Source of the DNA: Azorinus chamasolen
Taxonomy: Eukaryota; Mollusca; Bivalvia; Cardiida; Solecurtidae
Reading direction: 5' to 3'
Length of the DNA: 64,000 bases
Assembly: GCA_963576725.1 (NCBI GenBank)
Contig: OY755238.1
Location: 26,628,334-26,692,333, forward strand
Shown here: one piece after another, positions 10,494 through 20,436 of the stretch
Position numbering within the stretch: position 1 is the stretch's first letter
How the letters are laid out: every line of letters begins with the position of its first letter
The notes under the pieces: model-generated
The model's input: the letters and a program-made list of their open reading frames with translations, nothing else
The model's database searches: none
What the model was told of the DNA's origin: nothing
Program-made: the position numbers and the translations under genes

Positions 10494-10643
10494 TAATGCT
10501 GATTGCATACAACAGAAGCTGTCTTAAGTGGCCGTCGAAGAGAGGTCTAATTATGGATCTGTAAGGCAGGTGGTAGCATAATGCAGGTCAAAAGTAATGC
10601 AGAAAGCTCCTATAGGATCTAACTGCATTATTTTTGCCCTGCA
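10494..10643. mobile_element. T4 element cut by a T1
   Basis: Contains CTGTCTTAAGTGGCCGTCG, GGCAGGTGGTAGC and the stem. It ends CCCTGCA exactly where a T1 begins at TTAA (10644). Confidence 0.7.
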
Positions 10644-10893
10644 TTAAGAGTTTCCCTGTTCTATGTTTATTCCAAATTTAGATACCTACTGAATATTCAT
10701 GGACAAAATAGTTATAATGAACTATGGAAGGTGGAACATTGTAGCCATTTTAAAAAGTAAAGAAACAAATCATTCAGATTCCATCAGCAAATAGAGCATA
10801 CTCTGATCAGACAGCTCCTATAGGTGCCATCTGATCTGGGTCTACTCTGTTTGCAAATATGTGAAAACACGTTTGCATTAGGGAAAGGTTTAA
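10644..10893 (+). mobile_element. T1 element inserted at the TTAA of a T4 stem
   Basis: TTAAGAGTTTCCCTGTTCTA left end (3-base change in the terminus); palindrome apex GCTCCTATAGGTGC; right end GGGAAAGGTTTAA, which is shared with the next element. Confidence 0.8.
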
Positions 10894-11099
10894 CCCTTTC
10901 GCTGCCAATGCTGGATCTGTGATTATCTATGCAAACAATTTGGATCCAGATGAGACGCTGAGTAACTCAGCGTCTCATCAGGATCCAAACTGTTTGTTAC
11001 TATGTTTTTGAAATAGAAATGAAGAAAATCAAAATAATGAAAATTTGTAGCAGACGACAAAGTTAGCAGACGACAGAGTTTGGCAACGAATGGGTTAAG
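10890..11099. mobile_element. T7 element, complete
   Basis: TTAACCCTTTCGCTGCCA and GGCAACGAATGGGTTAA ends. The palindrome of GGATCCAGATGAGACGC and GCGTCTCATCAGGATCC has the position-18 A/T mismatch. Apex TGAGTAACTCA. Confidence 0.85.
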
Positions 11100-11289
11100 A
11101 CGGGTTCTGATGATGGGTAATTGTATTTTAGTGTCAGTGTATATACATGTATGTTACTTTGGTTCATTAGACAAGTTCCATTTATAAAGTTTATTTTGCA
11201 GTATATTTAAACAAGTGTGCAAGTCAGGGTAATCTGCATGTGTTTATATCACGGTATTTGATAGTATTTTTATTTTTGTATAAACTTGT

Positions 11290-11505
11290 TTTTTTAAGGC
11301 TTCACTTCGTGAATACTTGTGTAATAAATAAGTACATCATGAATATGAATTAGATGAATTTCTATGGCATGTGAGCACAGGAACTGTTTTCGTGATGGCA
11401 GAAACTGTAGAAATAAATTTATACTATTTCATAAGCAGACAGAAGCCTTAATTCTGATCTACATGAGCTGTCTGATCTGGGTATACTCTGTTTGCAAATG
11501 TGTTA
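11290..11505 (+). mobile_element. T1 element, degenerate
   Basis: ATTAGATGAATTTCTATGGC-type left part, damaged first arm, and intact second arm GCTGTCTGATCTGGGTATAC. Confidence 0.6.
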
Positions 11506-11520
11506 ACAGATTGATAATGA

Positions 11521-11776
11521 TTAACCATTTGCTTGCTATTCACGTCAATATACCTACCTGTAAATAGTGAAGACCCAGATGAGACAGCTCCTGCAGGAGC
11601 TGTCTCGTCAGGGTCTGCACTACATGTATTTGCAAGTTGATTGGGCAACCAATGCACTCCACAGCAGTGATTGCACAGCGAAATATTTGTACACCGTGAA
11701 GATATATGTAATTATACAACAGGGCATGGGTAAAGAAGGAGAAATGTATTTTAAAATTAAGCAGGCAAAGGGTTAA
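11521..11776 (+). mobile_element. T2 element, complete
   Basis: TTAACCATTTGCTTGCTATT and GGCAAAGGGTTAA ends; palindrome apex CAGCTCCTGCAGGAGCTG. A short GTA insertion (CTACATGTATTTGC) breaks the second arm. Confidence 0.88.
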
Positions 11777-12176
11777 CCATTGACAGTCAATACATTAGAC
11801 CCCTCTTAATTTGAATCTGTAGAATCAGATCTATAGTATACCATAGGCAAACACTGAACAAACCCCAGAGCTACAGATAACTGTGCGTACTCAAATACTA
11901 AAATCGCCATTTCTCCAGCAAACCCAGTGCTGTGACCACTCTTTAGAATCGTCTCTTCGAGACGATTCTAAAGAGTGGTCACAACATAGGGTTTGCTTGA
12001 GAAATAAAGAAGTTATACTTGAAAAAGTGTTAATTTATGCATGCTATTTGGAGCTCTGAAACCCTGATTAGACTGTTCCTGTAGGAGCCATCCGATCTGT
12101 GTCTACTCTGTTTGTGAATGTGTGAAAAGTCGTTTATATGAAGGAAAGGGATATAACTCCTTGGGGAAAGGGTTAA
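11773..12176 (+). mobile_element. T1 element split by a T5
   Basis: T1 left part to ACACTGAACAAACCC, then the T5 at 11866-12057, then AAACCCTGATTAGACTG and the rest of the palindrome to the right end GGGGAAAGGGTTAA. AAACCC is on both sides of the T5. Confidence 0.65.
11866..12057. mobile_element. T5 foldback element nested in a T1 palindrome
   Basis: CAGAGCTACAGATAA left end; right end GAGCTCTG. The inner stem TAGAATCGTCTC / GAGACGATTCTA is perfect. Confidence 0.8.
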
Positions 12177-12288
12177 CCTTTTACTCAATCAAGCAAGAAA
12201 TAATGCCATAAGGAATATGAAATGGCTGATCAAGGTGTACTTTGTTTGCAGCGGTGTATAAGAGCATATCTATATAGTAACGGGTTAA
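12173..12288 (+). mobile_element. T1 deletion derivative
   Basis: TTAACCTTTTACTCAATC to AGTAACGGGTTAA, lacking most of the palindrome. It shares its left TTAA with the preceding T1. Confidence 0.7.
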
Positions 12289-12389
12289 TTAATCTTTATT
12301 ACTACAGTTGACAGACTAAATGACAGTGTAATCTCTGGTTGGATACTGCATTCCATCTCTGTAGGAGCCATCTTATCAGGGTCTTATGT

Positions 12390-12628
12390 TAGCTTATGGA
12401 AGCGCATTTTGATGCATCTGCAAACAGAGTAGACCCAGATCAGACGGGTCCTATAGGAGCCGTCTGATCATAGTCTGCTCTGTTTGCTTATGGAATAATA
12501 TAGATCTGATTCTACAGGTTCTGTCTTCGTTGAATGTTCCCGAGTTCATATGATATAAAAATACAGCTAAGCTCATTAATATGCATGATGCCATTACTTC
12601 TTACATGAATATTCATGATGTTAAGGGA
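12390..12628 (-). mobile_element. T1 element
   Basis: Palindrome with apex GGTCCTATAGGAGC, then CATGAATATTCATGATG near the end. Terminal TTAA motifs are decayed (GATGTTAAGGG). Confidence 0.75.
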
Positions 12629-12663
12629 TAAAGATGAGTGTCAGATGGGACAGATCACTTTTA

Positions 12664-13071
12664 TTAACCCTTTCCCTTATATAAATGCCTTTTCATGACC
12701 TTGCAAACAGAGTAGACCCAGGTCAGCCAGCTTCTGTAGGAGCCGGCCAGAGCTACAGATAATGTGTACCCAAATACTGAAATTCTTATTTCTCCACCAA
12801 ACCCTTCGTGATGATTCTTAAAGAGTGGTCACAGTGTAGGGTTTGGTAGAGATATAAAGGAGCTATTCTTGAAACTGTTGAAATTTACGCATCTTATCTT
12901 GGCCTCTGATCAGGGTCTGCTCTGTTTGCTTATGGAATAATATAGGTCGTGTACTACAGTTTCTACAGAAACCAAAAAATCACGTGTACATTATGCCATT
13001 AAAAAAACTCGGATAACTGGTATTCATGATGTCATCATTTCTTCAGTGAATATTAAACAGGGAAAGGGTTA
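12664..13071 (-). mobile_element. T1 element interrupted by a T5
   Basis: TTAACCCTTTCCCTTATA end, first arm up to GTAGGAGCCGG, then a T5, then CTGATCAGGGTCTGCTCTG and the rest to CAGGGAAAGGGTTA. Confidence 0.75.
12748..12904. mobile_element. T5 foldback element nested in a T1 palindrome
   Basis: CAGAGCTACAGATAATG to TTATCTTGGCCTCTG. It sits near the apex of the T1 palindrome; the inner stem is partly deleted. Confidence 0.75.
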
Positions 13072-13150
13072 TATCCATTTTGCTATTAAGTTTATTGTAG
13101 AAGAAACAAAATTCTTCCTACTGACAGTGACTATTCGGTTAGTGTCAAAT

Positions 13151-13358
13151 TACAATAAAACCTCTCTAAACAGGACATTCAGTTTAATATAAATATCAGT
13201 CTTGGAGAGAGGTGGCAGCTAAATGCAGGGTGAAAATCATGCAGAAAGCTCCTATAGGAGCTTTCTGCATGACTTTTACCCTGCATTAAGCAGCCCCCTG
13301 CCTAAAAGTATCTAAATTCTTCTCCACTAGAAATCCAGTTTAGAGGGTTTTTACTGTA
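13151..13358. mobile_element. T4 element, complete
   Basis: TACAATAAAACCTCTCTAAA / TTTAGAGGGTTTTTACTGTA. Stem GGTGGCAGC against GGGGGCTGC carries the A/T mismatch. Apex AAAGCTCCTATAGGAGCTTT. Confidence 0.88.
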
Positions 13359-13749
13359 TTATCAAATTACAAAAAAGGTTGAATTGGTATTTTTTACTGG
13401 TTTACAATTCTGACAATTTACATTTCTGACGTTGTTGTTGTTGTTGTGTTCAATAAATGTAGTTTATTGTTTTTACCATATTATTTTGTAAATTAAACTG
13501 TTATATAGTATATGTTAATGTATTGTTAATAGTGGAACAATGATAAAATTCCAAATAAACAGATATTAGCCAAGCTGTAGGTTTGTTTGGGGTTTTGTTT
13601 TTTGCTTTGTCAAAAGGTCTTTGTGGATGGATAAAATTTAAGCTCTTTCCTTAGTAAGTTTTTATCTTGAGAGGGGGAGAATTCACAAGAGCGCTAAACC
13701 CTTCCATATGCTAGAACAAGATCATACAAGATGATGGAATGAGTGAGTA
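13359..13749. other. Intergenic stretch with a short GTT repeat
   Basis: GTTGTTGTTGTTGTTG at about 13430-13448 and GTTTTGTTTTTTGC-like low complexity near 13600. No gene seen. Confidence 0.4.
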
Positions 13750-13972
13750 TTAACCGACTTCATGAATATTCATGTACATATATTTATTAGTCAAGTTTTA
13801 TAATGGTGTATAAACACGGGAGGTTCTGACGGAAAGAAACTGTAGAGTCATACATGTTTCCGTTAGCAAACAGAGCAGACCCTGTTCAGATGACTCATGC
13901 AGGAGCTGTCTGATTCGGGTCTATTCTGTTTGCATAGACGTAAAGAGTCGTCACTTTCAGGAAAAGATTTAA
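13750..13972 (+). mobile_element. T1 element
   Basis: TTAACCGACTTCATGAATAT left end; palindrome apex ACTCATGCAGGAGC; right end AGGAAAAGATTTAA. Confidence 0.75.
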
Positions 13973-14109
13973 GGCATACCCTTATCCTGCAGTGAAATTT
14001 GACATCTGCTAAAAAGCTTGTATGCTGCATTTTCTTGACCAAATATCACTCAGTTTAGATTACCAGGGGATCCAAGTTACTAAGCACCTCAACTAGATCC
14101 AAGTTACTG

Positions 14110-14303
14110 GAAAATTCAGGTCAGTTTACAACTAGGAGTGACAAATAATGACATCATGAGCATGGACATATTTTCTATAACAAATGGACAAAACTAAAAT
14201 AAATCCATAATTTAAAAAAAAACCTATTCTTTTAATTTCACCCGAGACATGGTTAACAAACATAGAACAGGGAAAGGGTTAATTTCACCAGAGACACGGT
14301 TAA
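14110..14303. repeat. T1-tail debris with a short direct duplication
   Basis: AATTTCACCCGAGACATGG and AATTTCACCAGAGACACGG are near-identical and about 50 bases apart, around an AACAGGGAAAGGGTTAA T1 end. Confidence 0.5.
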
Positions 14304-14395
14304 CCCATAGCTTGATAAGGCTGCCTTTCCATGCCTTTTCAAACAGAGTAGACCAAGATAAGTGATCTGATTCAGGGTCTGCTGTTTGTTTATAC
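14300..14395 (-). mobile_element. T1 element, shortened
   Basis: TTAACCCATAGCTTGATAAG end and both outer arms. The apex is deleted (AGATAAGTGATCTGATTCAG). Confidence 0.6.
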
Positions 14396-14414
14396 AGTAT
14401 CTTGGGTCTAATTC

Positions 14415-14619
14415 TACAGTAGAACCCTTCTAAAGTGAGTCCACTTGATGAACAAACATGGTGGTCTTTATCAGCAGGTGGGTGCTTAATGTAGGATGAA
14501 AGTAATTCACAAAGCTCCTATAGGAGCTTTCTGCATTACTTTCATCCTGCATTAAGCTACAACCTGCCTGTAAGACCCAGAATTACACTGGTGGTTGCAT
14601 TAGAAGGGTTCTATTCTAT
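14415..14619. mobile_element. T4 element, complete
   Basis: TACAGTAGAACCCTTCTAAA left, AGAAGGGTTCTATTCTA right. Arms GTGGGTGCTTAATG / TTGTAGCTTAATG carry the T/A mismatch. Apex AAAGCTCCTATAGGAGCTTT. Confidence 0.85.
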
Positions 14620-14749
14620 ACCATTTGTATATTTACCTATTTTATATAACGGTATAATAAGCAAACTAGTGTCAGAATTAATTTTCATAATGGGTGGAGT
14701 ATCATGAACATTCCCAGACAACTTTACTAATCAATAAACCACAATGAAC

Positions 14750-14972
14750 ACATTCCCTCATATTGATGCCCTTTGACACCTCTGTAAAAGTCAATTTTTT
14801 GAAACCATTGTGATAAATAGAGCATTTGCTCCTATAAAGCAAATGCTCTATTTATCACAATGGTTTCAAAACTACACAATTCAAAATTGTTCTTTTCTCT
14901 AATAAATGCTTCTTTTTGGTAGATTTATTCAAAGAGGTTGGGTCTAAAAGTAGCATATGAGGGAATGGTTTA
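14750..14972 (+). mobile_element. T3 element
   Basis: ACATTCCCTCATATTGATG / TATGAGGGAATGGTTTAA ends; stem intact, apex decayed to GCTCCTATAAAGC. Confidence 0.82.
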
Positions 14973-15046
14973 ATGCAGATACATGCAATACTCTCTATGG
15001 ACAAAACATTTCTCCACATGCAAGACTTTCTTAGATAATCAACTTT

Positions 15047-15287
15047 TAAACCATTCCTTCATATAAACGCCTTTTCATGCATTTGCAAACAGAGTAGACC
15101 CAGATCAGATGGCTCCTGAAGGAGCTGTTTGATCAGGGTCTGCTTTGTTTGCTTGTGGAACAATGCAGATCTGAATTTACAGCTTCAGAAATGACCAAAA
15201 GATCCACTGTAAGAATGCAGTCAATGAGTCTTCATGAGGTGATAAGATTCTTGCATAATTACTCATGTGGGACAGGGTTATGGTTCT
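15047..15287 (-). mobile_element. T1 element
   Basis: AACCATTCCTTCATATAAAC end, palindrome with apex GGCTCCTGAAGGAGCTG; far end ACTCATGTGGGACAGGGTTA. Confidence 0.72.
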
Positions 15288-15297
15288 TGACAACATT

Positions 15298-15492
15298 TTA
15301 TAACCTATTTCCTCATATTGACGACTGTAAAAGTCATTTTAGGAAACCATTGTGATAAATAGAGCAAATGTTCTATTTATCACAATGATTTCAAACTAAA
15401 AATCCTAAAATTTTGCTTTTCTCTAGTAAATGCTCCTTTTCGGTAGATTTATTCAAAGAGGTTGTATCTAAAATAGCCTATGAGGTAATGGC
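15298..15492 (+). mobile_element. T3 element with shortened apex
   Basis: CCTATTTCCTCATATTGACG to TATGAGGTAATGG. The stem GAAACCATTGTGATAAATAG / TATTTATCACAATGATTTC joins at GAGCAAATGTTC. Confidence 0.78.
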
Positions 15493-15617
15493 ATAACTAG
15501 GATGATGAATAATCAAAGGGTGACGTGGAATGGTCAGTCGCCGAGGTCATTCAAAATGAAGGTATAAACTGCAAGAGGATTTAGAATGAGAAACAGTGCA
15601 GACCCTCTTGGAGCACT

Positions 15618-15827
15618 TTAACCCTTACAGCACTGAATTTTCAAATGGAATATTCCAAAATTCAAATAGGTCAAGCTTATGGTGAATATTTAGGGATGTT
15701 TTCTTAAGAAAAGTGTAACATGACAAACAGTGCAGACCCTGATGAGAGGGCTCCCCTAGGAGCCCTCTCATCTGGGTCTACACTGTTTGCAAATGACATT
15801 AGTGACTCGGGTCACTGTAAGGGTCAA
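15618..15827. mobile_element. T6 element, complete
   Basis: TTAACCCTTACAGCACTG and GTCACTGTAAGGGTCAA ends. Palindrome arm AGTGCAGACCCTGATGAGAG against AGTGTAGACCCAGATGAGAG differs at positions 11 and 18 exactly as T1 does. Apex GGGCTCCCCTAGGAGCCC. Confidence 0.8.
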
Positions 15828-15879
15828 ACTGGGTATGCACTGTTAACAAATACCAATGCACTTGTTTCCCTGCATTCAA

Positions 15880-16076
15880 ATGGTCGACTCTTTGCAAGTT
15901 TGTTCTGAATTAAATTTTGTGATAACCAATGCAAACATTTCAGACCTAGGAAATACACCGTGTAAATCAACATCAAATCACTTAGATTGTATGTTTGGAG
16001 AAAACTGTGAAGGAAATTTAATATTGAAAATTGTAGCTGACAACAATTTTAGCAGACAGCTACTAAGCATGTTAAG
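15880..16076. mobile_element. T7-like degenerate element
   Basis: GATAACCAATGCAAACA, then AAAATTGTAGCTGACAAC..AGCAGACAGC, which match T7 flanks. The palindrome itself is lost. Confidence 0.4.
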
Positions 16077-16236
16077 TTAACCCTTTTACTCCATAAATAT
16101 GCCTTTCTACACCTTTGCAAACAGAGTAGACCCAGATATATAGGAGCCATCTGTTGAGGGTTTTCTGTTTGCTCATGATTTCTTGCTCCGTTTGCTTATT
16201 ATTTATTACATGAATATTCATGGGGTAAAGGGTTAA
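16077..16236 (-). mobile_element. T1 deletion derivative
   Basis: TTAACCCTTTTACTCCATAA and TCATGGGGTAAAGGGTTAA ends with a collapsed palindrome (AGACCCAGATATATAGGAGC). Confidence 0.75.
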
Positions 16237-16245
16237 GAGTATGCA

Positions 16246-16430
16246 GTAAAACCTCTCTATAACTAAATGGTGTTAATTAGTTGGTATTCTGGGCAGGTGG
16301 TTGCTTAAAGCAAGGTGAAAGTAAAACAGAACGCTCCTGTAGGAGCGTTCTGTTTTACTTTCACCTTGCTTTAAGCATCCACCTGCCTTTGACACAAAAT
16401 ACTTTAGGTTTAGAGTATATTTAGTATTGG
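16246..16430. mobile_element. T4 element, CAAGGTG subtype
   Basis: GCAGTAAAACCTCTCTATAA left end. Long stem TTAAAGCAAGGTGAAAG with apex CGCTCCTGTAGGAGCG. Arms GGTGGTTGC / GGTGGATGC carry the T/A mismatch. The right terminus is decayed. Confidence 0.8.
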
Positions 16431-16544
16431 TGTACAGTACATTTGCCCTTAAGCTATAAATATGTACTGACTAAACTGCTACTAATTCAGAGATGACAGC
16501 TTGGTATTTACTAAAGTTACTCCAACCTTAGTCAGTTGGTTTGA

Positions 16545-16669
16545 TTTACTCTTACATCATAAGCAAACAAAGCAGACCCTGATCAGACGGTTCCTGAAGG
16601 AGCTGCCTGATCTAGGTCTATTCTGTTTGATTTGGCATCAAAAGGTGTCTCTATGAAGGAAAGGGTTAA
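16545..16669 (+). mobile_element. T1 element, left part missing
   Basis: Palindrome with apex GGTTCCTGAAGGAGCTG and right end GAAGGAAAGGGTTAA. Confidence 0.7.
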
Positions 16670-16754
16670 GTAACACATATTCTGAATGCAAAAATCATTA
16701 CCAAAAGCTATCAAAATGTACAACTTGTAGTTCACGTACTCATCAAGATTCTTA

Positions 16755-16900
16755 CCTCTTTCAGAGCAACAGATATGTGCATACTCAGATACTAAAATCG
16801 TTCTCCCCACCAAACCCTATGGTTGTGACCACTCTTTAGACTCATCTCAAAAACATAGGCTTTGGTGGAGAAAAAAAAAAAAAGCTGTTCTTCAAAATGC
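16755..16900. mobile_element. T5 element, degenerate
   Basis: CAGAGCAACAGATATGTG left end, CACCAAACCCTATGGTTGTG arm, and partner CATAGGCTTTGGTGGAG followed by poly-A. Confidence 0.7.
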
Positions 16901-16904
16901 TTCT

Positions 16905-16960
16905 AATGTTTAACATTCATTATTTTTTCTTACATGAATATTCATGGGGTAATGGGTTAA
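16905..16960 (-). mobile_element. T1 end fragment
   Basis: TTACATGAATATTCATGGGG then TAATGGGTTAA, the far end of a T1. Confidence 0.6.
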
Positions 16961-17009
16961 ATATAACTATTCTCACAATTATTTTCAAAATTATTATCAG
17001 AGCTGTAAA

Positions 17010-17085
17010 GCTTATAGATCCAATTGAGACATCAACTCACTTGTCATCTCATCTGGATCCAAACTGTTTGCAAAGGCTATCACAG
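17010..17085. mobile_element. T7 core fragment
   Basis: AGATCCAATTGAGAC and GTCATCTCATCTGGATCC arms followed by AAACTGTTTGCAAAG. Confidence 0.55.
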
Positions 17086-17346
17086 TTCTGCATAGGGGTG
17101 TATGTACAAATTTTGTCTTCAGTATAGAGTTGTGGTTATTTCTTTCTGTTTCCTAACCACATCCAAATCTGACATGTGAACAGAAAATTTGTGTCTGAAA
17201 ACATGAAAATAAGTATTTGAAAACACTTACATATAACCAGGAACAAATTATTGGAGAATCGTAAAAATGCAAACAAGTATTTGTAGAAAAACAAAGATTT
17301 ATTCATGGCAAATAAATTTATCAACCTTTACTCCATACATACATCT

Positions 17347-17567
17347 TTAACTTTTTCTTCATAAACACATCTTTTCATGCATTTGCCAATAGAGAAGACC
17401 CAGATCAGATGGATCCTAAAGGTGCCTTCAGATCAGGGTCTGCTCTGTTTGTTTATGAAATTATAATAGATCTGACCCTACAGTTTCTACCAATAAAATC
17501 TTGTGTACAAAATTATGCCATTATAAAACTGCAGGTAATAATGATGTCATTATTTCTTACATGAATA
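17347..17567 (-). mobile_element. T1 element
   Basis: TTAACTTTTTCTTCATAAAC-like end; palindrome with damaged apex GATCCTAAAGGTGCC; far part TTCTTACATGAATAGCG abuts a T4. Confidence 0.7.
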
Positions 17568-17571
17568 GCGA

Positions 17572-17725
17572 ATAGTGGCTGCTGAATACAGGGTGAAAGT
17601 CATGCAGAAAGCTCCTAGAGGAGCTTTCTGAATGACTTTCACCCTGCATTAAGCTAGCTGCTACCTGTCTCTAAGACCGATATTTATACTTAATTTAATA
17701 TCTGGTTTAGAGAGGTTTTACTGTA
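17572..17725. mobile_element. T4 element, left end missing
   Basis: Starts GTGGCTGCTGAATACAGGG. Stem apex AAAGCTCCTAGAGGAGCTTT; right end GAGAGGTTTTACTGTA. Confidence 0.8.
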
Positions 17726-18011
17726 TTATGAAATAGTAATTTTCAATGCTATGTTTTCAAGTGCTGTGAAAATATGCAACTCTTGAACCTTGAATAACGA
17801 GTTGATTAAAGTTTTTTAATCTCGTACCCATGTTCCTGACACAAAAGCTGGTCTGACTTTACAACAACTGCAAAGACTCAAGAGTTTTCAAGATCAGCAA
17901 GCAAACTTTTAAGATGTAATCTAATCTAATCACAATATATTGCAATACTGATTTACCATATTGTTGCTGCCCTAGTGTGGATCATATGAAGCCATAAAAG
18001 AAAGTGGAAGT

Positions 18012-18239
18012 TTAACCCTTTACTCTATGCCTTTGCAAACAGAGTAGACCCAAATCAGACGGTTACTACAGGAGCATTCTGATGAGGGTCAGCTGTTTGC
18101 TTATGATATAATATACATGTAGATATGATTCTGCCAAAGCCAATTATTCCTGTGTCCATGTGTAATTATACAAAATAATCTAATTAATATTCATGATGTC
18201 ATTATTTCATTCATGAATATTCATAAAGGAAAGGGTTCA
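18012..18239 (-). mobile_element. T1 element
   Basis: TTAACCCTTTACTCTATG / AAAGGAAAGGGTTCA ends; apex decayed to GGTTACTACAGGAGC. Confidence 0.8.
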
Positions 18240-18279
18240 TTAGTTTTGGTGTTATTAGTTTTGAAAATTGAATACTGCT

Positions 18280-18667
18280 TAAGCTGGTGCTAGGGGCGTG
18301 AGTAGTGTTTCACTTTAATTACCGGTACTACTCATGAACAGGCTCAATAAAACCGAGTCTGCGACTTTCTATTTTAGCATTGCTACTTTTGCTTTCGAAG
18401 GATCTCCCACTTTCAGAATATATTTACTTCACAACAGCAGGTGTTAAGTGCTTGTGTAGCAGCCGTAAGAAGTTGTCCCATACTTCATTTTCAGTGTTGT
18501 TATATTTCTGGTCCTTCGGGATCATTAGTTTTGGTGCTAAGGGGCATGAGTAGTGTTGCACTTTTAATTACTACTCATGAACAGGTTCAATTAAACCGAG
18601 TCTGCGATTTTCTATTTTACCATCGCTTCTTTTGCTTTCAAAGGATCTCTCACTTTCAGAATATATT
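18280..18667. repeat. Direct duplication of a dispersed repeat (18280-18423 and 18532-18667)
   Basis: Both units contain TACTCATGAACAGG, TAAAACCGAGTCTGCGA-like, TTTGCTTTC.AAGGATCTC and CACTTTCAGAATATATT in order, separated by about 110 bases. Confidence 0.75.
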
Positions 18668-18919
18668 AAAATGGATTCATAAACTGAACTCGTGCATGAG
18701 AATAGAGATGAAAAAACTTTATTTACACTGTAACACATATCATTTAGTTCCATTTTCATTCAACATAACAACTGGACATTGAAGCCAACGGTTGTGCCAT
18801 TCTCACATGTGTTTATACAAAATGAGGTGAAAGCACCACAGCTACAGACAGTGCTATGGTCATGTGCAAATCAAAACTTGGACGAATTGACAATATAAGT
18901 AAACCTCTCTGTAGCAGGT

Positions 18920-19403
18920 GTAACTCATTACGCCATAAATATTCATTTCTGCACCTTTGTAAAGAGAGCAGATCCATATCAGATGGCTCCTGTAGGGGCA
19001 ATCTGATCAAGCCCTGATCCTTTTGCTTAACCCTTTGCTTGCTGAATTTAAAAATACATTTCTCCTTTTTTACCCATGCCCTGTTGTATGATTACATATA
19101 TCTTCACTGTGTACAAGTATTTCGCTATGCAATCACTGCGGATTGCACTGGTTGCACAATCAACTTGTAAATAGCGCAGACCCTGATGAGACAGCTCCTG
19201 CAGGAGCTGTCTCATCTGGGTCTTCACTATTTACAGGTAGGTACATTGACGTGAATAGCAAGCAAAGGGTTAAGATATATAATATAGATATGATTCTACA
19301 GTTTTGCCATGGCCAGTATCCATGGGCTATTATAACAATTACTATGATTCATATTCATCATATCATTATTAATTACATGAATATTTATGGAGTAAAGGGT
19401 TAA
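18920..19403 (-). mobile_element. T1 element interrupted by a T2
   Basis: TAACTCATTACGCCATAAAT, first palindrome arms up to GATCCTTTTGC, then a T2 with TTAA on both sides, then the T1 tail AATATAGATATGATTCTAC to GGAGTAAAGGGTTAA. Confidence 0.82.
19027..19273 (-). mobile_element. T2 element nested in a T1
   Basis: TTAACCCTTTGCTTGCTGAA to TAGCAAGCAAAGGGTTAA, 247 bp. Apex CAGCTCCTGCAGGAGCTG. Inserted at TTAA. Confidence 0.88.
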
Positions 19404-19611
19404 CCTTCTGAAAAATTGAATACTGAATATTCCAACTGGATTGGCCCATCATAGTTTTACTATAGTCACTATGAAATGGTATTTAACTGACACCAGGACT
19501 TTGAAGGACAAACTGTGCAGAACTGGGTTAGGGGGGGTCATCTAGTAGCCCTTTGATATGGGTCTACACTGTTTGCAAATACCAGCATGTGTCTCGCATT
19601 CAATGGGTTGA
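19400..19611. mobile_element. T6 element, degenerate
   Basis: TTAACCTTCTGAAAAATTG to TTCAATGGGTTGA. Contains ACTGTGCAGAACTGGG and GGTCTACACTGTTTGCAAAT; the palindrome is mostly lost. Shares its left TTAA with the T1 before it. Confidence 0.55.
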
Positions 19612-19662
19612 TAAACAACAAGGGTTTCTTTCAAATATATAGGATGGGAGTAATGTATGACA

Positions 19663-19860
19663 TTAACCCTTTCCCTCATATAAACAGATTTTGCAGACGT
19701 GTGAAAGATACTTCCTGGTTTTTAATACAGTGTAGACTCAGACTGTATGCTGCATTTTCAATACAGTCCATAAGGGTTATAAATTGTTTGACACTTATTG
19801 TCATTTTTGGTGATTTTTCCCCCATCTTAACACCACAGTGTAGATCCTGATCAAACACAA
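19663..19860. mobile_element. TTAA-element remnant
   Basis: TTAACCCTTTCCCTCATATA end and AAACAGATTTTGCAGACGTG. Later CAGTGTAGATCCTGATCA recalls a T6 arm. Boundaries uncertain. Confidence 0.35.
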
Positions 19861-19884
19861 ATCAATGATTTTGGTTGGTCTTAT

Positions 19885-20049
19885 ATGCAATACCTTTTAA
19901 TGCCTTTGTGAACAGATTAGTCAGCTCTGTTTAAAATAATATCAATCTGAATCCAGAGAGTCACCATTCATTTCAATATAAAAATTCAGCTAATTAACAT
20001 TCATGATGTCATTATTTCTTACATGAATATTCATGAAGTAAATCGTTAA
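19885..20049 (-). mobile_element. T1 deletion derivative
   Basis: CCTTTTAATGCCTTTGTG, no full palindrome, and far end TTACATGAATATTCATGAAG..CGTTAA. Confidence 0.6.
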
Positions 20050-20104
20050 CACATGTCACATTAAGGACCTAGAAGTCTCCCTCCTCGCTCAAGGCAATGC
20101 ATGA

Positions 20105-20281
20105 TACTGTAAAACCCCTCTAATCCGGACATTATATTTAGCATATCTAATTGAGATATCAGTATTAGAGGCAGGTGGCAGCTTAATGCAGGGTGAAAGT
20201 GACCCTGCATTGAGCAGCTACCTGCCTTAAAGTATCTAAATTCTTCTCTACTAGAATTCCGGTTTAGAGGGGATTACTGTA
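20105..20281. mobile_element. T4 element, apex deleted
   Basis: TACTGTAAAACCCCTCTAAT / TTAGAGGGGATTACTGTA. Arms GGTGGCAGC / GGTAGCTGC carry the A/T mismatch. The central 60 bases are missing. It ends 64 bases downstream of the CFDP1 stop, so it may be in the 3' UTR. Confidence 0.82.
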
Positions 20282-20345
20282 CTATCCAAGTATCCACAAC
20301 ACAAATACTTTGAAATGATAGGCACAAATCACAATTCAACCGGTG

Positions 20346-20436
20346 TTATCTTTTGCTGGTACTGAGTCTTAAGTTCTTCTCAATTTCAAACTGCCTTACA
20401 TCACTCCTCTGGAGAAAATTCATCCTCTCTATGTAG
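20346..20436 (-). CDS. CFDP1: CFDP1 exon 8 (last)
   Basis: Acceptor tttttcag; [20 protein letters not shown], then NLRLSTSKR and a TAA stop at 20348-20346. It aligns end to end with the human C-terminus. Confidence 0.95.
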
